62,831 bases of DNA from an uncultured bacterium (GTDB lineage Bacteria; Cyanobacteriota; Vampirovibrionia; Gastranaerophilales; Gastranaerophilaceae), in NCBI GenBank assembly GCA_902766395.1, contig CACXDL010000054.1:1-62831 (forward strand). Reading direction: 5' to 3'. Of this stretch, positions 1-9,792 are shown piece by piece (the first letter of the stretch is position 1; each line of letters opens with the position of its first letter). Made by a program: the position numbers and the translations under genes. The notes under the pieces were generated by a model that was given only the letters and a program-made list of their open reading frames with translations, did no database searches and was not told the DNA's origin.

Positions 1-1122
1 AGGAATAATTGAAACTGACAAAAACCAAAGTGCTTCTGTCACCATAAATGTAGCTATTTTATCAAATTCGCCGTGTTCAAAAATTAATCTGACAGCATCC
101 ATACCGACAACCAAAATTCCTATAATAATCGGAATAGCGCCAAATAATAAAACTCCGACACCTTTGTTGAAATAATTTTTTATTCCGTCATAATCTTTAT
201 CTGCAACGAGCCGTGCAAAAATCGGGAATAACGGAACTAAAAAGGCCGTAACAAGTATTCCGACAGGAAACTGAAAAATTCTGTTTGCGTACCCTACTGC
301 CGTCCAGGCACCTTCTGAAATAGAAGATGTAAAAAACATATCAACATAAATATGAACCTGCCCGACAGTTGAACTTAAAACCGCCGGGAAAAGAAGTTCC
401 CCTATTTTCCTGAAATGCGGATTATTTACAAATTCAAAATTCGGTTTTAATTTGTACCCGAGTTTTTTAATATTCGGATATTGAATTATAAGCTGTAAAA
501 CAGCACCGATTGTAGTTGCCCAGGCAAGGGCATACCCCTTTTGATCATTCGGGACAGCAATAACAATCCCTATTATAGCCAAAGACATAATTATCGGAGA
601 TAAATTAGGAAGCATGAATTGTTTATAAATAATCAAAATTCCGTAATAAATTCCGACAATACCACCAATTACAAGTAACGGTGTCATAATTTGCAAATGA
701 ACAGCCGCAAGGTTTACCATTTCTGATGAACCTGAAGATATAATAAGACCCATTATTTGCCTTGGGAAAATAAACATTAACGCTGACAATGCAAGAAAAA
801 ATACTATCGTTGCGGTCATAAAAGTTGAATATAATTTATTAACTTCTTCTGATGGTTTTTCTTGTAAAGATGGTATAAGTTTTGAAAAAATTGCAACGGT
901 CGCACTATGAAAAGGACCTCCTACCCCGCCCAATAAAATTAGAGATAGTGAAGGAATTTGATATGCATAATAATAAGCATCTGATACCATTGAAGCACCA
1001 TAATAATTTGCAATTATTATATCCCTTATAAAACCAATTAATTTGCTGACAATAGTAACAACCGCAATTATCCATGCGGCCTTTAAAACACTTATTTCTT
1101 TTTTATTATCTGTTAAATTCAT
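1..1122 (-). CDS. murJ: MurJ/MviN lipid II flippase (3' end beyond window)
   Basis: Read on the minus strand from ATG at 1122, an uninterrupted frame of 374 codons runs off the window edge. The translation begins MNLTDNKKEISVLKAAW and continues with hydrophobic segments and MurJ-like stretches such as KLIGFIRDIIIANYYG and LLLGGVGGPFHSA-type sequence near the N-terminus. MurJ (MOP superfamily, about 500 aa, 14 helices) flips lipid II across the inner membrane for peptidoglycan synthesis; about three quarters of it is present here. The start lies inside the end of the upstream SpoIID-like gene (17-nt overlap), so the two are probably translationally coupled. Seen: frame and membrane pattern. 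Known: family role. No sign of disruption within the visible part. Confidence 0.85.
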   Translation of the reverse strand, partial: MNLTDNKKEISVLKAAWIIAVVTIVSKLIGFIRDIIIANYYGASMVSDAYYYAYQIPSLSLILLGGVGGPFHSATVAIFSKLIPSLQEKPSEEVNKLYSTFMTATIVFFLALSALMFIFPRQIMGLIISSGSSEMVNLAAVHLQIMTPLLVIGGIVGIYYGILIIYKQFMLPNLSPIIMSLAIIGIVIAVPNDQKGYALAWATTIGAVLQLIIQYPNIKKLGYKLKPNFEFVNNPHFRKIGELLFPAVLSSTVGQVHIYVDMFFTSSISEGAWTAVGYANRIFQFPVGILVTAFLVPLFPIFARLVADKDYDGIKNYFNKGVGVLLFGAIPIIIGILVVGMDAVRLIFEHGEFDKIATFMVTEALWFLSVSIIP

Positions 1123-2803
1123 CTTTTCCCACTATTTCAACATATATTTTCAGATTTTTATTATGACCTGCTTCTAACGGATAGTTAAATGTTATCGTAT
1201 TTACTCCCTTTTGTAAATAAGAGGACAAATCTATTTTATTAATTATATTTGTTGTATCAAAATCAATTTTTCCTTCCGTATAATTAACATTTATCTTTAA
1301 ATAAGGAAGTTTTCCTTTATTCTCAACAATAAGATACCCCTTACCGTCTTTTGAATAAAATGTTTGCGTTTGCTGATTAGCACTTTGAGAAAGAATAAAC
1401 GGTTCCGTTGTCAATGCGACCCCGCTATAATAATGCTGCAAAATTTTATCAAAAGGCAAATGCAGATTCGTTGCCATATAACCGGCACCAAACTGACTCA
1501 TACCAACCCCATGTCCGTATCCGCCACCATAAGCTTTTATACTTTTTAAATTCCCATTATCATCAAATTCCTGTTCAAAAACAACATTTGCACTTGGTAA
1601 AGCCTTGCCTTTATTAGTCAAAAGACGTCTTATAACAAGTTCTTTTTCTACAATATAATTTTCTTTTTCAGTTTGAATTTCGAGTTTCATTATTTTGCCT
1701 GATAATCCTCTTTGTAAAACATTCAGGCGTAAAATCTTTGCAATAACTTCTCCTTTATTCACCTCAGGATGAACAAATCCCGCCGCACTTTGCGCGGCTA
1801 TATGATTTTGAATTTCCTGCTGAAGTTCTTCTTGTGTCCATTCTCTTTCCCATCTGAAATATCTTGAATTTTCATCAAATGATTTTGGTTTTGTTTTGTA
1901 GAAATCATATGCTCTGTCATCATTATCAAGCGTACAAAAATGTTCGAAATCCGGTCTTGCTTTCAAATACGGTTTTGGTTCTGCCGGAAATTTTCTGGTT
2001 TTGGGATCCGAAAAAGCATTTTCATAACTTTCTGTATATCCGCCTGCAGTAGAAGAATAAAGTGCAAGAATCATTTCTCCATTATATGTTGCAACAATTC
2101 CTTTTGTTTCTTCAACAGCCTTATTGGAAAGTTCTTTTTCAGTATTTGCACCGTAATATACCTGACTTGCGACAGAATCAACTACATCATAATTAGGATT
2201 TGCTTTCACTCTTGGAGATAAAACGTAATTTCTTGCAGCTACGGCCTGAGCTTTTAATGCCTCAAGACCAAAATGAACAGGCATTTCATTAGGAACAACT
2301 CCACGCAGATAATCTTCTACATCCAAACTGTTTACAACATGAAAATATCCGTCTTTTGCAAAAACCAGTTCTATTTCCCCACGGTACACAGCATCTTTAC
2401 CCCCGCGTTTTAAACCATTAATCCCTATAAATCCAAAATATGAATTAAATTTTATTGGTCCTGATGCTTTTATTATTTCATTTCCTTCGGCATCGGATAA
2501 TATAAATGTCCTTCCTGAGATTGATATATTAATTACGTTACTTGCATCATACGTATTTATATAATCTTTTCCGCTATAAACTTCGAACTCACCTGTACCG
2601 TATATTGAAACTTTGTCCCATACATAAGAAGAAAAAGTCTGATTCCCAATTCCGACTCTGACTGTTTTGTTATTTGGAACACAAGCAAGTCCGGCATCTT
2701 TTGCAATTTGTAATGTTGTTTGAGGAATTGTCCATGCTTTTACACTTTGAATTGGCATACATAATAAAATTAATATTATTAAAGCTGCAATCTTCTTAAT
2801 CAT
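1106..2803 (-). CDS. SpoIID/LytB domain protein (amidase-enhancer-like), secreted
   Basis: 565 aa with a clear N-terminal signal peptide (residues 1-23, ending QSVKA). SpoIID signatures are present: VEDYLRGVVPNEMP at 162-175, the AQAVAARNYVL segment at about 185-195, STAGGYTE at 251-258 and GYGHGVGMSQFGA at 428-440. SpoIID-family proteins are lytic transglycosylases acting on denuded glycan, or amidase enhancers (LytB); in non-sporulating lineages such as cyanobacteria they are wall-remodelling factors. The C-terminal 100 residues look beta-rich and may be an extra binding domain. The gene starts one base after the dnaE stop and overlaps murJ downstream, so it sits between replication and wall-export genes. 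No catalytic assignment can be made for this lineage from sequence alone. Confidence 0.85.
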   Translation of the reverse strand: MIKKIAALIILILLCMPIQSVKAWTIPQTTLQIAKDAGLACVPNNKTVRVGIGNQTFSSYVWDKVSIYGTGEFEVYSGKDYINTYDASNVINISISGRTFILSDAEGNEIIKASGPIKFNSYFGFIGINGLKRGGKDAVYRGEIELVFAKDGYFHVVNSLDVEDYLRGVVPNEMPVHFGLEALKAQAVAARNYVLSPRVKANPNYDVVDSVASQVYYGANTEKELSNKAVEETKGIVATYNGEMILALYSSTAGGYTESYENAFSDPKTRKFPAEPKPYLKARPDFEHFCTLDNDDRAYDFYKTKPKSFDENSRYFRWEREWTQEELQQEIQNHIAAQSAAGFVHPEVNKGEVIAKILRLNVLQRGLSGKIMKLEIQTEKENYIVEKELVIRRLLTNKGKALPSANVVFEQEFDDNGNLKSIKAYGGGYGHGVGMSQFGAGYMATNLHLPFDKILQHYYSGVALTTEPFILSQSANQQTQTFYSKDGKGYLIVENKGKLPYLKINVNYTEGKIDFDTTNIINKIDLSSYLQKGVNTITFNYPLEAGHNKNLKIYVEIVGKDEFNR

Positions 2804-2804
2804 T

Positions 2805-5800
2805 TTACCACTTTTTATCCATTGATTTTATTGTAACTGCAATCCTGTCCCCAAATCCCTTATTTAAGGTATTTACCAAATCATTTGAAGCATTTACCCA
2901 AAACATTGACGAAGTTAAAATTTTAGATTCTCCTGTCAAATCCGGCAATTTCAACATTACAGGATCAGAACCGGAATATTTACATAGCATTTGCTTCATT
3001 AAAATTAATTCTTCAAATTTGAATTCATCTTTCAATTCGACAGTAAAAATATTTGTATTATCGACAGGTTTAACCATATCAATCAAAATAATCGGCGGTT
3101 CATCATCACTTCTGCGGCTTACTTTACCCGATACAATTATCCTTTGTTCATTTTGAAGCAAATCACCATACTCAGCAATTTTAGAATTAAATGCAAGAGT
3201 ATCAATTTTACCTGTTAAATCCTCAATAGTAACAAATCGAATAAACTTTGTCGGATCATTTTTTGTAGGAATTTGGCGGGATGCCGTTACAAGGCCACAA
3301 ATAGTAACGGATTTATCATTCGGAATATCTTCAATTTGAGAAATTTTATGTGTCATTAAAAATGGCAATTTGTCCCTTATCGTTGATAACGGATGGCTTG
3401 TTACATAAAATCCCAAAAATTCTTTTTCCAAAATCTGAATTTCTCTGTCACCATATTCTTCATCTGAGCCGCCAAGAGTAAATTTTGCACTGTCAACAGA
3501 TGTTGTATCTCCCAACATATCAAACAAACTGCCCTGACCGGATTCTTTGGCTTTTGCTTCTTTTGAAGCAGTTGCAACAATATAATCAAGATTTTCAACT
3601 AATTGTTTTCTGCTTTTTTCTATAGATGAAAATGCTCCTGCTTTTATTAAACCTTCCAAAGCCCGTTTATTAGAACATTTTATATCTAATCTTTTTATAT
3701 AATCATAAATAGATTTGTATTCGCCATTTTCTTCACGTTCTTTTATAATTTCTTCAACAACCCCTTCACCAACTTGTTTGATTGATGCTAGTCCAAATCT
3801 GATATTATGCCCGTCAGGAGTGTACTCTAAATAAGATTTATTTATGTCCGGAGGAAGAACTTTTATACCATACTTCAAAGCTTCCTCAATATATGGCTGG
3901 GTTTTATCCTGATCTCCTGCAACACTTGATAATAAAGCTGATAAATATTCCACAGGATAATGACATTTTAAATATGCAGTCTGATAAGCAACAAAAGCAT
4001 ATGCAGATGAATGAGCCCTGTTAAAGCAGTATGATGCAAAGTTTTGAATTTGTTCAAATAATTTTTTCGCATCCTCTGCTTTCATTCCGTATTTTGCAGA
4101 ACCTTCAATAAGTTTCCCTTCCTGAGCAGCCATTGCGGCAGGATCTTTATGCCCCATCATACGGCGAACCTGATCTGCCTGACCGAGAGAATAATCAGCC
4201 ATAACCTGAAAGATCTGCATAATCTGTTCCTGATAAACCATTGTACCGTATGTATCTTTAAGAACAGGCTCAAGTCTCGGATGCGGATAAGTTATCTTTT
4301 TACGACCATGTTTTCTGTCAACAAACTCATCTACCATACCTGAACCTAAAGGCCCCGGACGGAATAAAGCAACTAACGCTCCCAAATCTTCAAATACGTC
4401 AGGCTGCAACTTTTTGACAAGATTTGTCATACCTTGAGATTCAAGCTGGAACACCCCGACTGTTTCACCTCGAATTAACATATCAAATGTAGGCTTATCA
4501 TCTAATGGGATATGGTTTATATCAACATCAATTCCCTGACATTTTTTGATTAGTTTCACAGTTTTGGCAATCATTGTAAGGTTTCTCAGACCTAAAAAGT
4601 CCATCTTAAGAAGTTTCATCTTTTCTAAGATCTCTCTATGATATTGAGTAACTACAACTCCGTCTTTACCGTGTTGAACAGGAACAATTTCATCTAAGGG
4701 TTTATAAGAAATTATGACCCCTGCAGCATGCATGCCGGTAGCATTTTTCAATCCTTCTACATGCAACGCAGTATCAACCAATCTTTTTACTTCAGGATCT
4801 TCATCATAGAGCTTTTTAAGCTCCATACCGTCTTGTAATGCATCAGAAATTTTTGCCCCCGGATCGCCTGAAATTAAATCAGATAATTGTTTACTTCTTG
4901 CATAAGGAATATCGAAAACTCTTGCGACACTTTTCATTGCATTTCTTGCAGCCAGAGTATTAAAAGTAATAATCTGACAAACTTTATCTTCACCGTATTT
5001 TTGAACAACATAGTCAATAACTTCACCACGTCTTTCAATACAAAAATCCGTATCAATATCAGGCATTGAGAATCTTTCAGGATTTAAAAACCTTTCAAAC
5101 AAAAGATGATGTTCAATAGGATCAAGATCTGTTATGTCAAGGCAATATGCAACCAATGAACCTGCAGCCGAACCCCTTCCCGGACCGACAGGTATATCAT
5201 GAGTTTTTGCAAAATGTATAAAATCCCAAGTAATAAGGAAATATGCACTAAATCCCATTTGCTGAATAACACCGAGTTCGTATTTTGCACGCTGGCGGAG
5301 TTCTTCTGTTATATTTTCTTCACCATATTTACGCTTCATACCCTGTGTTACAAGCAATTCAAGATAAGTATCTGTTGTATATCCCTCAGGAACAGGAAAA
5401 TCAGGCAATGGAGCTTTCCATTCTACAGTTATTGAACATTTTTTTGAAATTTCAACCGTATTAGCAATACATTCATTAAAAGTATCGGTATCCATCCAAC
5501 GAAAAGCCTGTCTCAATTCGTCTACAGTTTTTACATAAAATTCATTATTAGGAAATTTAAAGCGATTTTCTTCTGACTTAAGGGATTTTGTCTGCATACA
5601 AAGTAATGTATCATGCCAATCTGCATCTTCTTTTTTTAGGTAGTGAGAATCGTTGGTAATAATCATTTTTATCCCAAGTTCTTTTGCCAGCTTTATAAGT
5701 TCAGGGTTTGTTCGTTTTTGATCTTCTAAACCGTGATCCTGAAGCTCAATATAATAATCTTCCCCAAATAAATCCTGATATTTTTTGGCAACAGCTTTGG

Positions 5801-6320
5801 CTCCTTCATAATCTGTTTTTAAAAGATTTTGGAGTACTTCTCCTGCTAAGCAAGCACTACAGCATATTATCCCTTCGTGATACTTTTCCAAAAGCTCAAA
5901 ATTTATTCTCGGTTTTACATAAAATCCGTCAATATGAGCAATTGAAGATAATTTGACAAGATTTTTGTAGCCTGTATTGTTTTTCGCTAACAATACCAAG
6001 TGGTACCTTGGATTATGATTTGCATTATGTTCAGAGATATCCCCATCATGCAAATAAAATTCTTCCCCGACAATAGGGTTAAATAATTTCGGCTGGTATG
6101 TAGGATCTTCTTGTGCCTTTGCCTTTTCTGAAGCATTGATTTTATCTGCTTCAATGTATAAATCCATAGCTCCATACATAACCCCGTGATCTGTTACGGC
6201 GACACCCGGCATGTTATGTTCTTTACAGAACTTACACAAATCCCCTATTCTTATTGCCCCATCCAGAAGTGAATATTCCGTGTGCAGATGGAGCGGAACG
6301 TATTGCATTTCATCTGACAT
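2805..6320 (-). CDS. dnaE: DNA polymerase III subunit alpha
   Basis: 1171 aa, the normal DnaE1 length. The PHP domain is at the N-terminus (HLHTEYS at 11-17, TDHG near 44, NDSHYL at 223-228), so the metal-binding histidines look kept. The polymerase palm has GPGRGSAAGS at 379-388 and the catalytic PDIDTDF at 420-426, followed by fingers and helix-hairpin-helix regions, and an OB fold near the C-terminus (VTICGLVTASRQ). It is the replicative polymerase alpha subunit. There is no intein and no split, unlike many cyanobacterial dnaE genes. No clear Shine-Dalgarno precedes the ATG at 6320. It leads the dnaE-spoIID-murJ run with one base to the next gene. Confidence 0.97.
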   Translation of the reverse strand: MSDEMQYVPLHLHTEYSLLDGAIRIGDLCKFCKEHNMPGVAVTDHGVMYGAMDLYIEADKINASEKAKAQEDPTYQPKLFNPIVGEEFYLHDGDISEHNANHNPRYHLVLLAKNNTGYKNLVKLSSIAHIDGFYVKPRINFELLEKYHEGIICCSACLAGEVLQNLLKTDYEGAKAVAKKYQDLFGEDYYIELQDHGLEDQKRTNPELIKLAKELGIKMIITNDSHYLKKEDADWHDTLLCMQTKSLKSEENRFKFPNNEFYVKTVDELRQAFRWMDTDTFNECIANTVEISKKCSITVEWKAPLPDFPVPEGYTTDTYLELLVTQGMKRKYGEENITEELRQRAKYELGVIQQMGFSAYFLITWDFIHFAKTHDIPVGPGRGSAAGSLVAYCLDITDLDPIEHHLLFERFLNPERFSMPDIDTDFCIERRGEVIDYVVQKYGEDKVCQIITFNTLAARNAMKSVARVFDIPYARSKQLSDLISGDPGAKISDALQDGMELKKLYDEDPEVKRLVDTALHVEGLKNATGMHAAGVIISYKPLDEIVPVQHGKDGVVVTQYHREILEKMKLLKMDFLGLRNLTMIAKTVKLIKKCQGIDVDINHIPLDDKPTFDMLIRGETVGVFQLESQGMTNLVKKLQPDVFEDLGALVALFRPGPLGSGMVDEFVDRKHGRKKITYPHPRLEPVLKDTYGTMVYQEQIMQIFQVMADYSLGQADQVRRMMGHKDPAAMAAQEGKLIEGSAKYGMKAEDAKKLFEQIQNFASYCFNRAHSSAYAFVAYQTAYLKCHYPVEYLSALLSSVAGDQDKTQPYIEEALKYGIKVLPPDINKSYLEYTPDGHNIRFGLASIKQVGEGVVEEIIKEREENGEYKSIYDYIKRLDIKCSNKRALEGLIKAGAFSSIEKSRKQLVENLDYIVATASKEAKAKESGQGSLFDMLGDTTSVDSAKFTLGGSDEEYGDREIQILEKEFLGFYVTSHPLSTIRDKLPFLMTHKISQIEDIPNDKSVTICGLVTASRQIPTKNDPTKFIRFVTIEDLTGKIDTLAFNSKIAEYGDLLQNEQRIIVSGKVSRRSDDEPPIILIDMVKPVDNTNIFTVELKDEFKFEELILMKQMLCKYSGSDPVMLKLPDLTGESKILTSSMFWVNASNDLVNTLNKGFGDRIAVTIKSMDKKW

Positions 6321-6492
6321 AATTTAAGATTAGCAAAAACCACTTTTAGTTAAAAGTATTTATTAAATAAAATTAAACTGTTTTGCTTTTGTATAGTTAT
6401 ATTAACAAAATTTATTTTTCTGAAATCTTTAGTTCCTAAATTTGTTTATATCTATGTTGAAGTTTAAATATGAAGTTATTAAGGAGATTTTT

Positions 6493-6657
6493 ATGCCAGA
6501 AATTTTTGAGTGCTTTTATAATTTGGGAGAGCTATTAAGATTAATCCCTACAGAAAACATAAATATGGATCGTGAAATTCAGGAATATGAGAATAAAACA
6601 TTAGATGATATGGCTCAAAACAGAATAAAACTGTTTGAACAATACGGTTATTGCTAA
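6493..6657 (+). CDS. Small hypothetical protein (54 aa)
   Basis: Short frame beginning MPEIFECFYNLGELLRL. The start at 6493 is chosen over an upstream in-frame ATG at 6442 because AAGGAG lies 7 bases before it, and nothing comparable precedes the upstream ATG. The product is acidic, with no signal peptide or membrane segment, and ends EQYGYC. It stands alone between the divergent dnaE start and a minus-strand terminator. I do not recognise a family; the good ribosome site is the main support. Confidence 0.5.
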   Translation: MPEIFECFYNLGELLRLIPTENINMDREIQEYENKTLDDMAQNRIKLFEQYGYC

Positions 6658-6664
6658 TTTAAAG

Positions 6665-6692
6665 CAAAAAAAAAGCAGGTATCATATACCTG
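6665..6692 (-). terminator. Rho-independent terminator of the 184-aa gene
   Basis: A 7-bp perfect stem (CAGGTAT/ATACCTG at 6676-6692, loop of 3) is followed on the minus strand by a run of T (the A tract at 6666-6674). It lies 35 bases beyond the stop of the gene ending at 6727. Confidence 0.8.
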
Positions 6693-6726
6693 TCTAATCA
6701 ATTACTAATTTTTATACTCTATACTC

Positions 6727-7281
6727 TTAACCTTCTACACCTGTTTTTAAAACACTGTGAACAAGAACAATAAACGCTCCTACAACAGCACCTGCTGCCA
6801 GGAAGAAGTTTGTTGGTCTAAAGTGTTTTGTTGCAGATTCGTACACTCTTACATATTTTTTTGCAACTTCTGCTGCTTCAAATTTTGCAGTATCAAATAA
6901 ACGTGTCAATTCACCGACTTCGTCAGGTTTTTGGGATTTAATCGTCGCAAAAGCCCTGCGAAGTCTGTCTGAACCAACTTTGTCACCTTCTTTTAAGCCT
7001 TCGTATGTTTTAATAAAAACATCTTCTGCTAAAGAAAGGTTTCCTCTTTTTTGGAGTTTATCCAAATAAGATTTTGTCCACGCACTATATGAAGTGCGTT
7101 TTGCATTTATATCTCGAATAGTGCTTTTATATTCCGGAGTGCTTTTTTCTTCGCTATTTAACGGTTGAATATACTTTAGAGCAACTCCACCTGCAGCACC
7201 AATAACAGCTCCTTTTGTCATTGGTACAATACAGCCTTTTCTTCTGTTGTTGCTATCTACAGCTTCTACTTTGATTGTCAT
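6727..7281 (-). CDS. Hypothetical membrane-associated protein (184 aa)
   Basis: Not recognised as a named family. The N-terminus has a small glycine/alanine-rich hydrophobic stretch (TKGAVIGAAGGVALKY, about 23-38). The middle is helical and charged, and a second hydrophobic segment sits near the C-terminus (FFLAAGAVVGAFIVLVHSVL, 158-177). The two short hydrophobic ends around a soluble helical core suggest a membrane-anchored scaffold; this is inference. It has its own perfect consensus promoter (7418-7446), a leader of about 130 nt and a clean terminator, so it is an independent and probably strongly expressed transcript. The ribosome site is weak (TAGG just before ATG). Confidence 0.7.
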   Translation of the reverse strand: MTIKVEAVDSNNRRKGCIVPMTKGAVIGAAGGVALKYIQPLNSEEKSTPEYKSTIRDINAKRTSYSAWTKSYLDKLQKRGNLSLAEDVFIKTYEGLKEGDKVGSDRLRRAFATIKSQKPDEVGELTRLFDTAKFEAAEVAKKYVRVYESATKHFRPTNFFLAAGAVVGAFIVLVHSVLKTGVEG

Positions 7282-7417
7282 AAGCCTACATTCATCCTTT
7301 TCGGTCTATATACAATACATCCCATTTCGAGTCTTGACTCATTCTGGTTATCTGGAAGAATTTGCACTTAAATATTCCATTTCTGAAACTGAGTAATCAA
7401 ATTCTTGATTTTTACAC

Positions 7418-7446
7418 ATTATACAACAAGTTTATTTTTTTGTCAA
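7418..7446 (-). promoter_or_regulatory. Perfect consensus sigma70 promoter
   Basis: On the minus strand TTGACA (7441-7446) and TATAAT (7418-7423) are separated by exactly 17 bases. It overlaps the last codons of the WecA-like gene and drives the 184-aa gene at 6727-7281, leaving an untranslated leader of about 130 nt that contains two very short frames (10 and 16 codons). Confidence 0.85.
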
Positions 7447-8469
7447 CACTCTTGCCAAATTTAATAGTAACATTATTGTAACAAGAGCTATTGTTAGCAA
7501 AAAATCATACTTTATGGCATTGTGACTTGCAAAAAGACAAGCTAATCCACCTGCAATTATTGCAGCGGAAGTTAAAATAACAACAGTTTTTTTCTGGGAG
7601 AACCCGGCATGAAGAAGTTTATGGTGAATATGCTCAGCATCCGCAACAAAAGGAGATTGCCCTTTAAATATTCTTCTTAAACTTGAATATGTTATATCTA
7701 AAATAGGAACAGCCAAAACAACAAAAGGCAATAAAATTGCTAATGTCGCAACTTTCATAACTCCGGTAATTGAAATTGCAGCAAGTAAAAAACCTGAAAA
7801 TAATGCACCGCTGTCTCCCATAAATATTTTTGCGGGATTAAAATTAAATGTTAAAAATGCAAGCATTGAACCTGCTAAAATAAACCCAATAAGAGCGCTA
7901 ATCGGACTTGAAGGTGTTAATGTTACTGCAAGAATTGCCAATGTAATAGAATTTACGGTAACAACAGAACCTGCTAAACCATCAACTCCATCAATGAAGT
8001 TCAATGCGTTTGAAATTCCGACAATCCACAATAACGTAATAGGATAAGACCATATTCCAAGTTCAAAACCTCCGAAAAACGGAACACTATCAATTTTTAC
8101 CCCAAGCAAATAAGCAACAGTAGCAATAGATAATTGCATTACCAACTTAAACTTAGCACCCAAGCCATAAACATCGTCAACCAAACCAAGCAAGAACATC
8201 AATGAGCCTCCAAGTAATATTCCTGAAAGCAGCTTGCCATATGGATAGTAACTCATCAAAACCAAACACAAAAATGTAAGCATAGTGCTTGCCCAAATAG
8301 CAACACCCCCTATTCGCGATATCGGCTTTGTATGAATTTTTCTGGCATTAGGCTCATCAACAAGTCCTTCTTTTTTAGAAAAACTTATAACCATAGGAAC
8401 TATAAATACCCCCAAAATATAGGCTATTACAGTTCCAATTATGTGTGCGTGTGTTAACTTGATAATAAT
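7432..8469 (-). CDS. Polyprenyl-phosphate GlcNAc-1-phosphate transferase-like (WecA/TagO/MraY family)
   Basis: Multi-pass membrane glycosyltransferase (GT4, phospho-sugar transferase). Key motifs: PNARKIH after the first helix, LVDDVYGLGAK, NFIDGVDGLAGS, FMGDSGA, and DAEHIHHKL, whose HIHH is typical of WecA/TagO rather than MraY. It should load a sugar-phosphate on undecaprenyl phosphate to start an envelope polysaccharide. The first possible conventional-type start (TTG at 8415) would remove most of helix 1 (IIGTVIAYILGVFIVPM). The frame stays open back to the glyA stop, and an AAGGAG at 8479-8484 is placed to serve ATT at 8469 (9-base spacer). I therefore propose ATT initiation, giving about 345 aa. 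The start is uncertain; the family is not. Confidence 0.85.
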   Translation of the reverse strand: MIIKLTHAHIIGTVIAYILGVFIVPMVISFSKKEGLVDEPNARKIHTKPISRIGGVAIWASTMLTFLCLVLMSYYPYGKLLSGILLGGSLMFLLGLVDDVYGLGAKFKLVMQLSIATVAYLLGVKIDSVPFFGGFELGIWSYPITLLWIVGISNALNFIDGVDGLAGSVVTVNSITLAILAVTLTPSSPISALIGFILAGSMLAFLTFNFNPAKIFMGDSGALFSGFLLAAISITGVMKVATLAILLPFVVLAVPILDITYSSLRRIFKGQSPFVADAEHIHHKLLHAGFSQKKTVVILTSAAIIAGGLACLFASHNAIKYDFLLTIALVTIMLLLNLARVLTKK

Positions 8470-8472
8470 GGT

Positions 8473-9717
8473 TTAGTTCTCCTTATATAATGGATGTTTT
8501 GAGCATAATTTCATGCTTCTGTCTCTGAGATTATTTAATGCTACTTCATTATCTGACGAATATATTGCAGATGCAATAATTTTTGCAACTTCTGTCATAT
8601 CTTCTTCTTTAAAGCCCCTTGTTGTAACCGCAGGAGTTCCCAACCTTATACCTGAAGTAACAAAAGGACTTTGAGGATCATTCGGAACGGTATTTTTATT
8701 AGCAGTTATACCTACTTTTTCAAGAACATTTGCCATATCTTTTCCGGTTTTTCCTGTTTTTCTTAGGTCCAAAGTCATAAGATGGTTTTCTGTCATACCG
8801 CCTACGATATCCAAGCCTTCGTCCATAAGCCCCTGAGCTAATGCCTTCGCATTTTTAATAATTTGAGCAGCATATTCTTTAAATTCAGGTTTTGAAGCCT
8901 CGAGCAATGCAACAGCTTTACCTGCAATAATATGCTCTAAAGGTCCGCCTTGCATCCCCGGGAAAACAGCTTTGTCAATTGCTTGTGCATACTGCTCATC
9001 ACACATTATTATACCACCTCTTGGTCCCCTTAAAGATTTGTGAGTGGTAGTTGTAACAAATTGAGCATATCCGGCAGGTGAAGGATGTAATCCGGCAGCA
9101 ACAAGACCTGCGATATGGGCAATATCTGCTAATAATAATGCTCCCACTTCATCTGCAATTTCTCTGAATTTTTTAAAATCAATAATTTTAGAATAATTGC
9201 TTGCTCCGCAAATTATCAGTTTTGGTTTATGCTCGATTGCCATTTTACGAACTTCATCATAATCTATTTCACCGTATTCATTTATTCCGTAGGATTTTAC
9301 ATCAAAATACAACCCCGAAAAATTAACCGGTGAACCGTGTGATAAATGTCCGCCATTTGATAAATCCATTGAAAGAACTCTGTCTCCGGGTTTCATTGTA
9401 GCCATAAATACAGCCATATTTGCCTGAGCACCGGAATGTGGCTGAACATTAGCATGATCCATATGAAACAATTCACATGCTCTCTTTTGAGCCAGTTCTT
9501 CAACAACATCAATATGCTCACAACCATTGTAATAACGTTTATGTGGTTTACCTTCAGCATATTTATTTGTTAAAACACTTCCGCATGCTTCCATAACTGC
9601 CAGTGATGTACAGTTTTCGCTTGCGATAAGCTCTATAGTATTTTGTTGTCTATCTAATTCTGCCTCTATAGCTGTCGCTATCTGAGGATCAACTCTTTTA
9701 ACATTTTCTAAATTCAT
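8473..9717 (-). CDS. glyA: Serine hydroxymethyltransferase
   Basis: 414 aa, full length. It interconverts serine and glycine with transfer of the one-carbon unit to tetrahydrofolate, using PLP. The PLP lysine is K227 in the signature [14 protein letters not shown]; other family stretches are [19 protein letters not shown] and [16 protein letters not shown]. It has its own promoter (9744-9771) and GGGAG upstream of the ATG. Its last codons contain the ribosome site for the WecA-like gene downstream, so the two are coupled. Confidence 0.97.
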   Translation of the reverse strand: MNLENVKRVDPQIATAIEAELDRQQNTIELIASENCTSLAVMEACGSVLTNKYAEGKPHKRYYNGCEHIDVVEELAQKRACELFHMDHANVQPHSGAQANMAVFMATMKPGDRVLSMDLSNGGHLSHGSPVNFSGLYFDVKSYGINEYGEIDYDEVRKMAIEHKPKLIICGASNYSKIIDFKKFREIADEVGALLLADIAHIAGLVAAGLHPSPAGYAQFVTTTTHKSLRGPRGGIIMCDEQYAQAIDKAVFPGMQGGPLEHIIAGKAVALLEASKPEFKEYAAQIIKNAKALAQGLMDEGLDIVGGMTENHLMTLDLRKTGKTGKDMANVLEKVGITANKNTVPNDPQSPFVTSGIRLGTPAVTTRGFKEEDMTEVAKIIASAIYSSDNEVALNNLRDRSMKLCSKHPLYKEN

Positions 9718-9743
9718 GCCTTTACACTCTCCCTTTTTAACTA

Positions 9744-9771
9744 ATTATATTACATAAGGTTTTCATGGCAA
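9744..9771 (-). promoter_or_regulatory. Promoter of glyA
   Basis: On the minus strand TTGCCA (9766-9771) and TATAAT (9744-9749) with a 16-base spacer, about 30 bases before the glyA ATG. Confidence 0.7.
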
Positions 9772-9792
9772 AATTTGTTACGAATGTATGTA

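Noticed and set aside
1106-2803. SpoIID as evidence of sporulation
   Set aside because: Family members are common in non-sporulating bacteria, and no other sporulation genes are present.
2805-6320. Split or intein-bearing dnaE as in many cyanobacteria
   Set aside because: The frame is continuous and all motifs are adjacent in the normal spacing.
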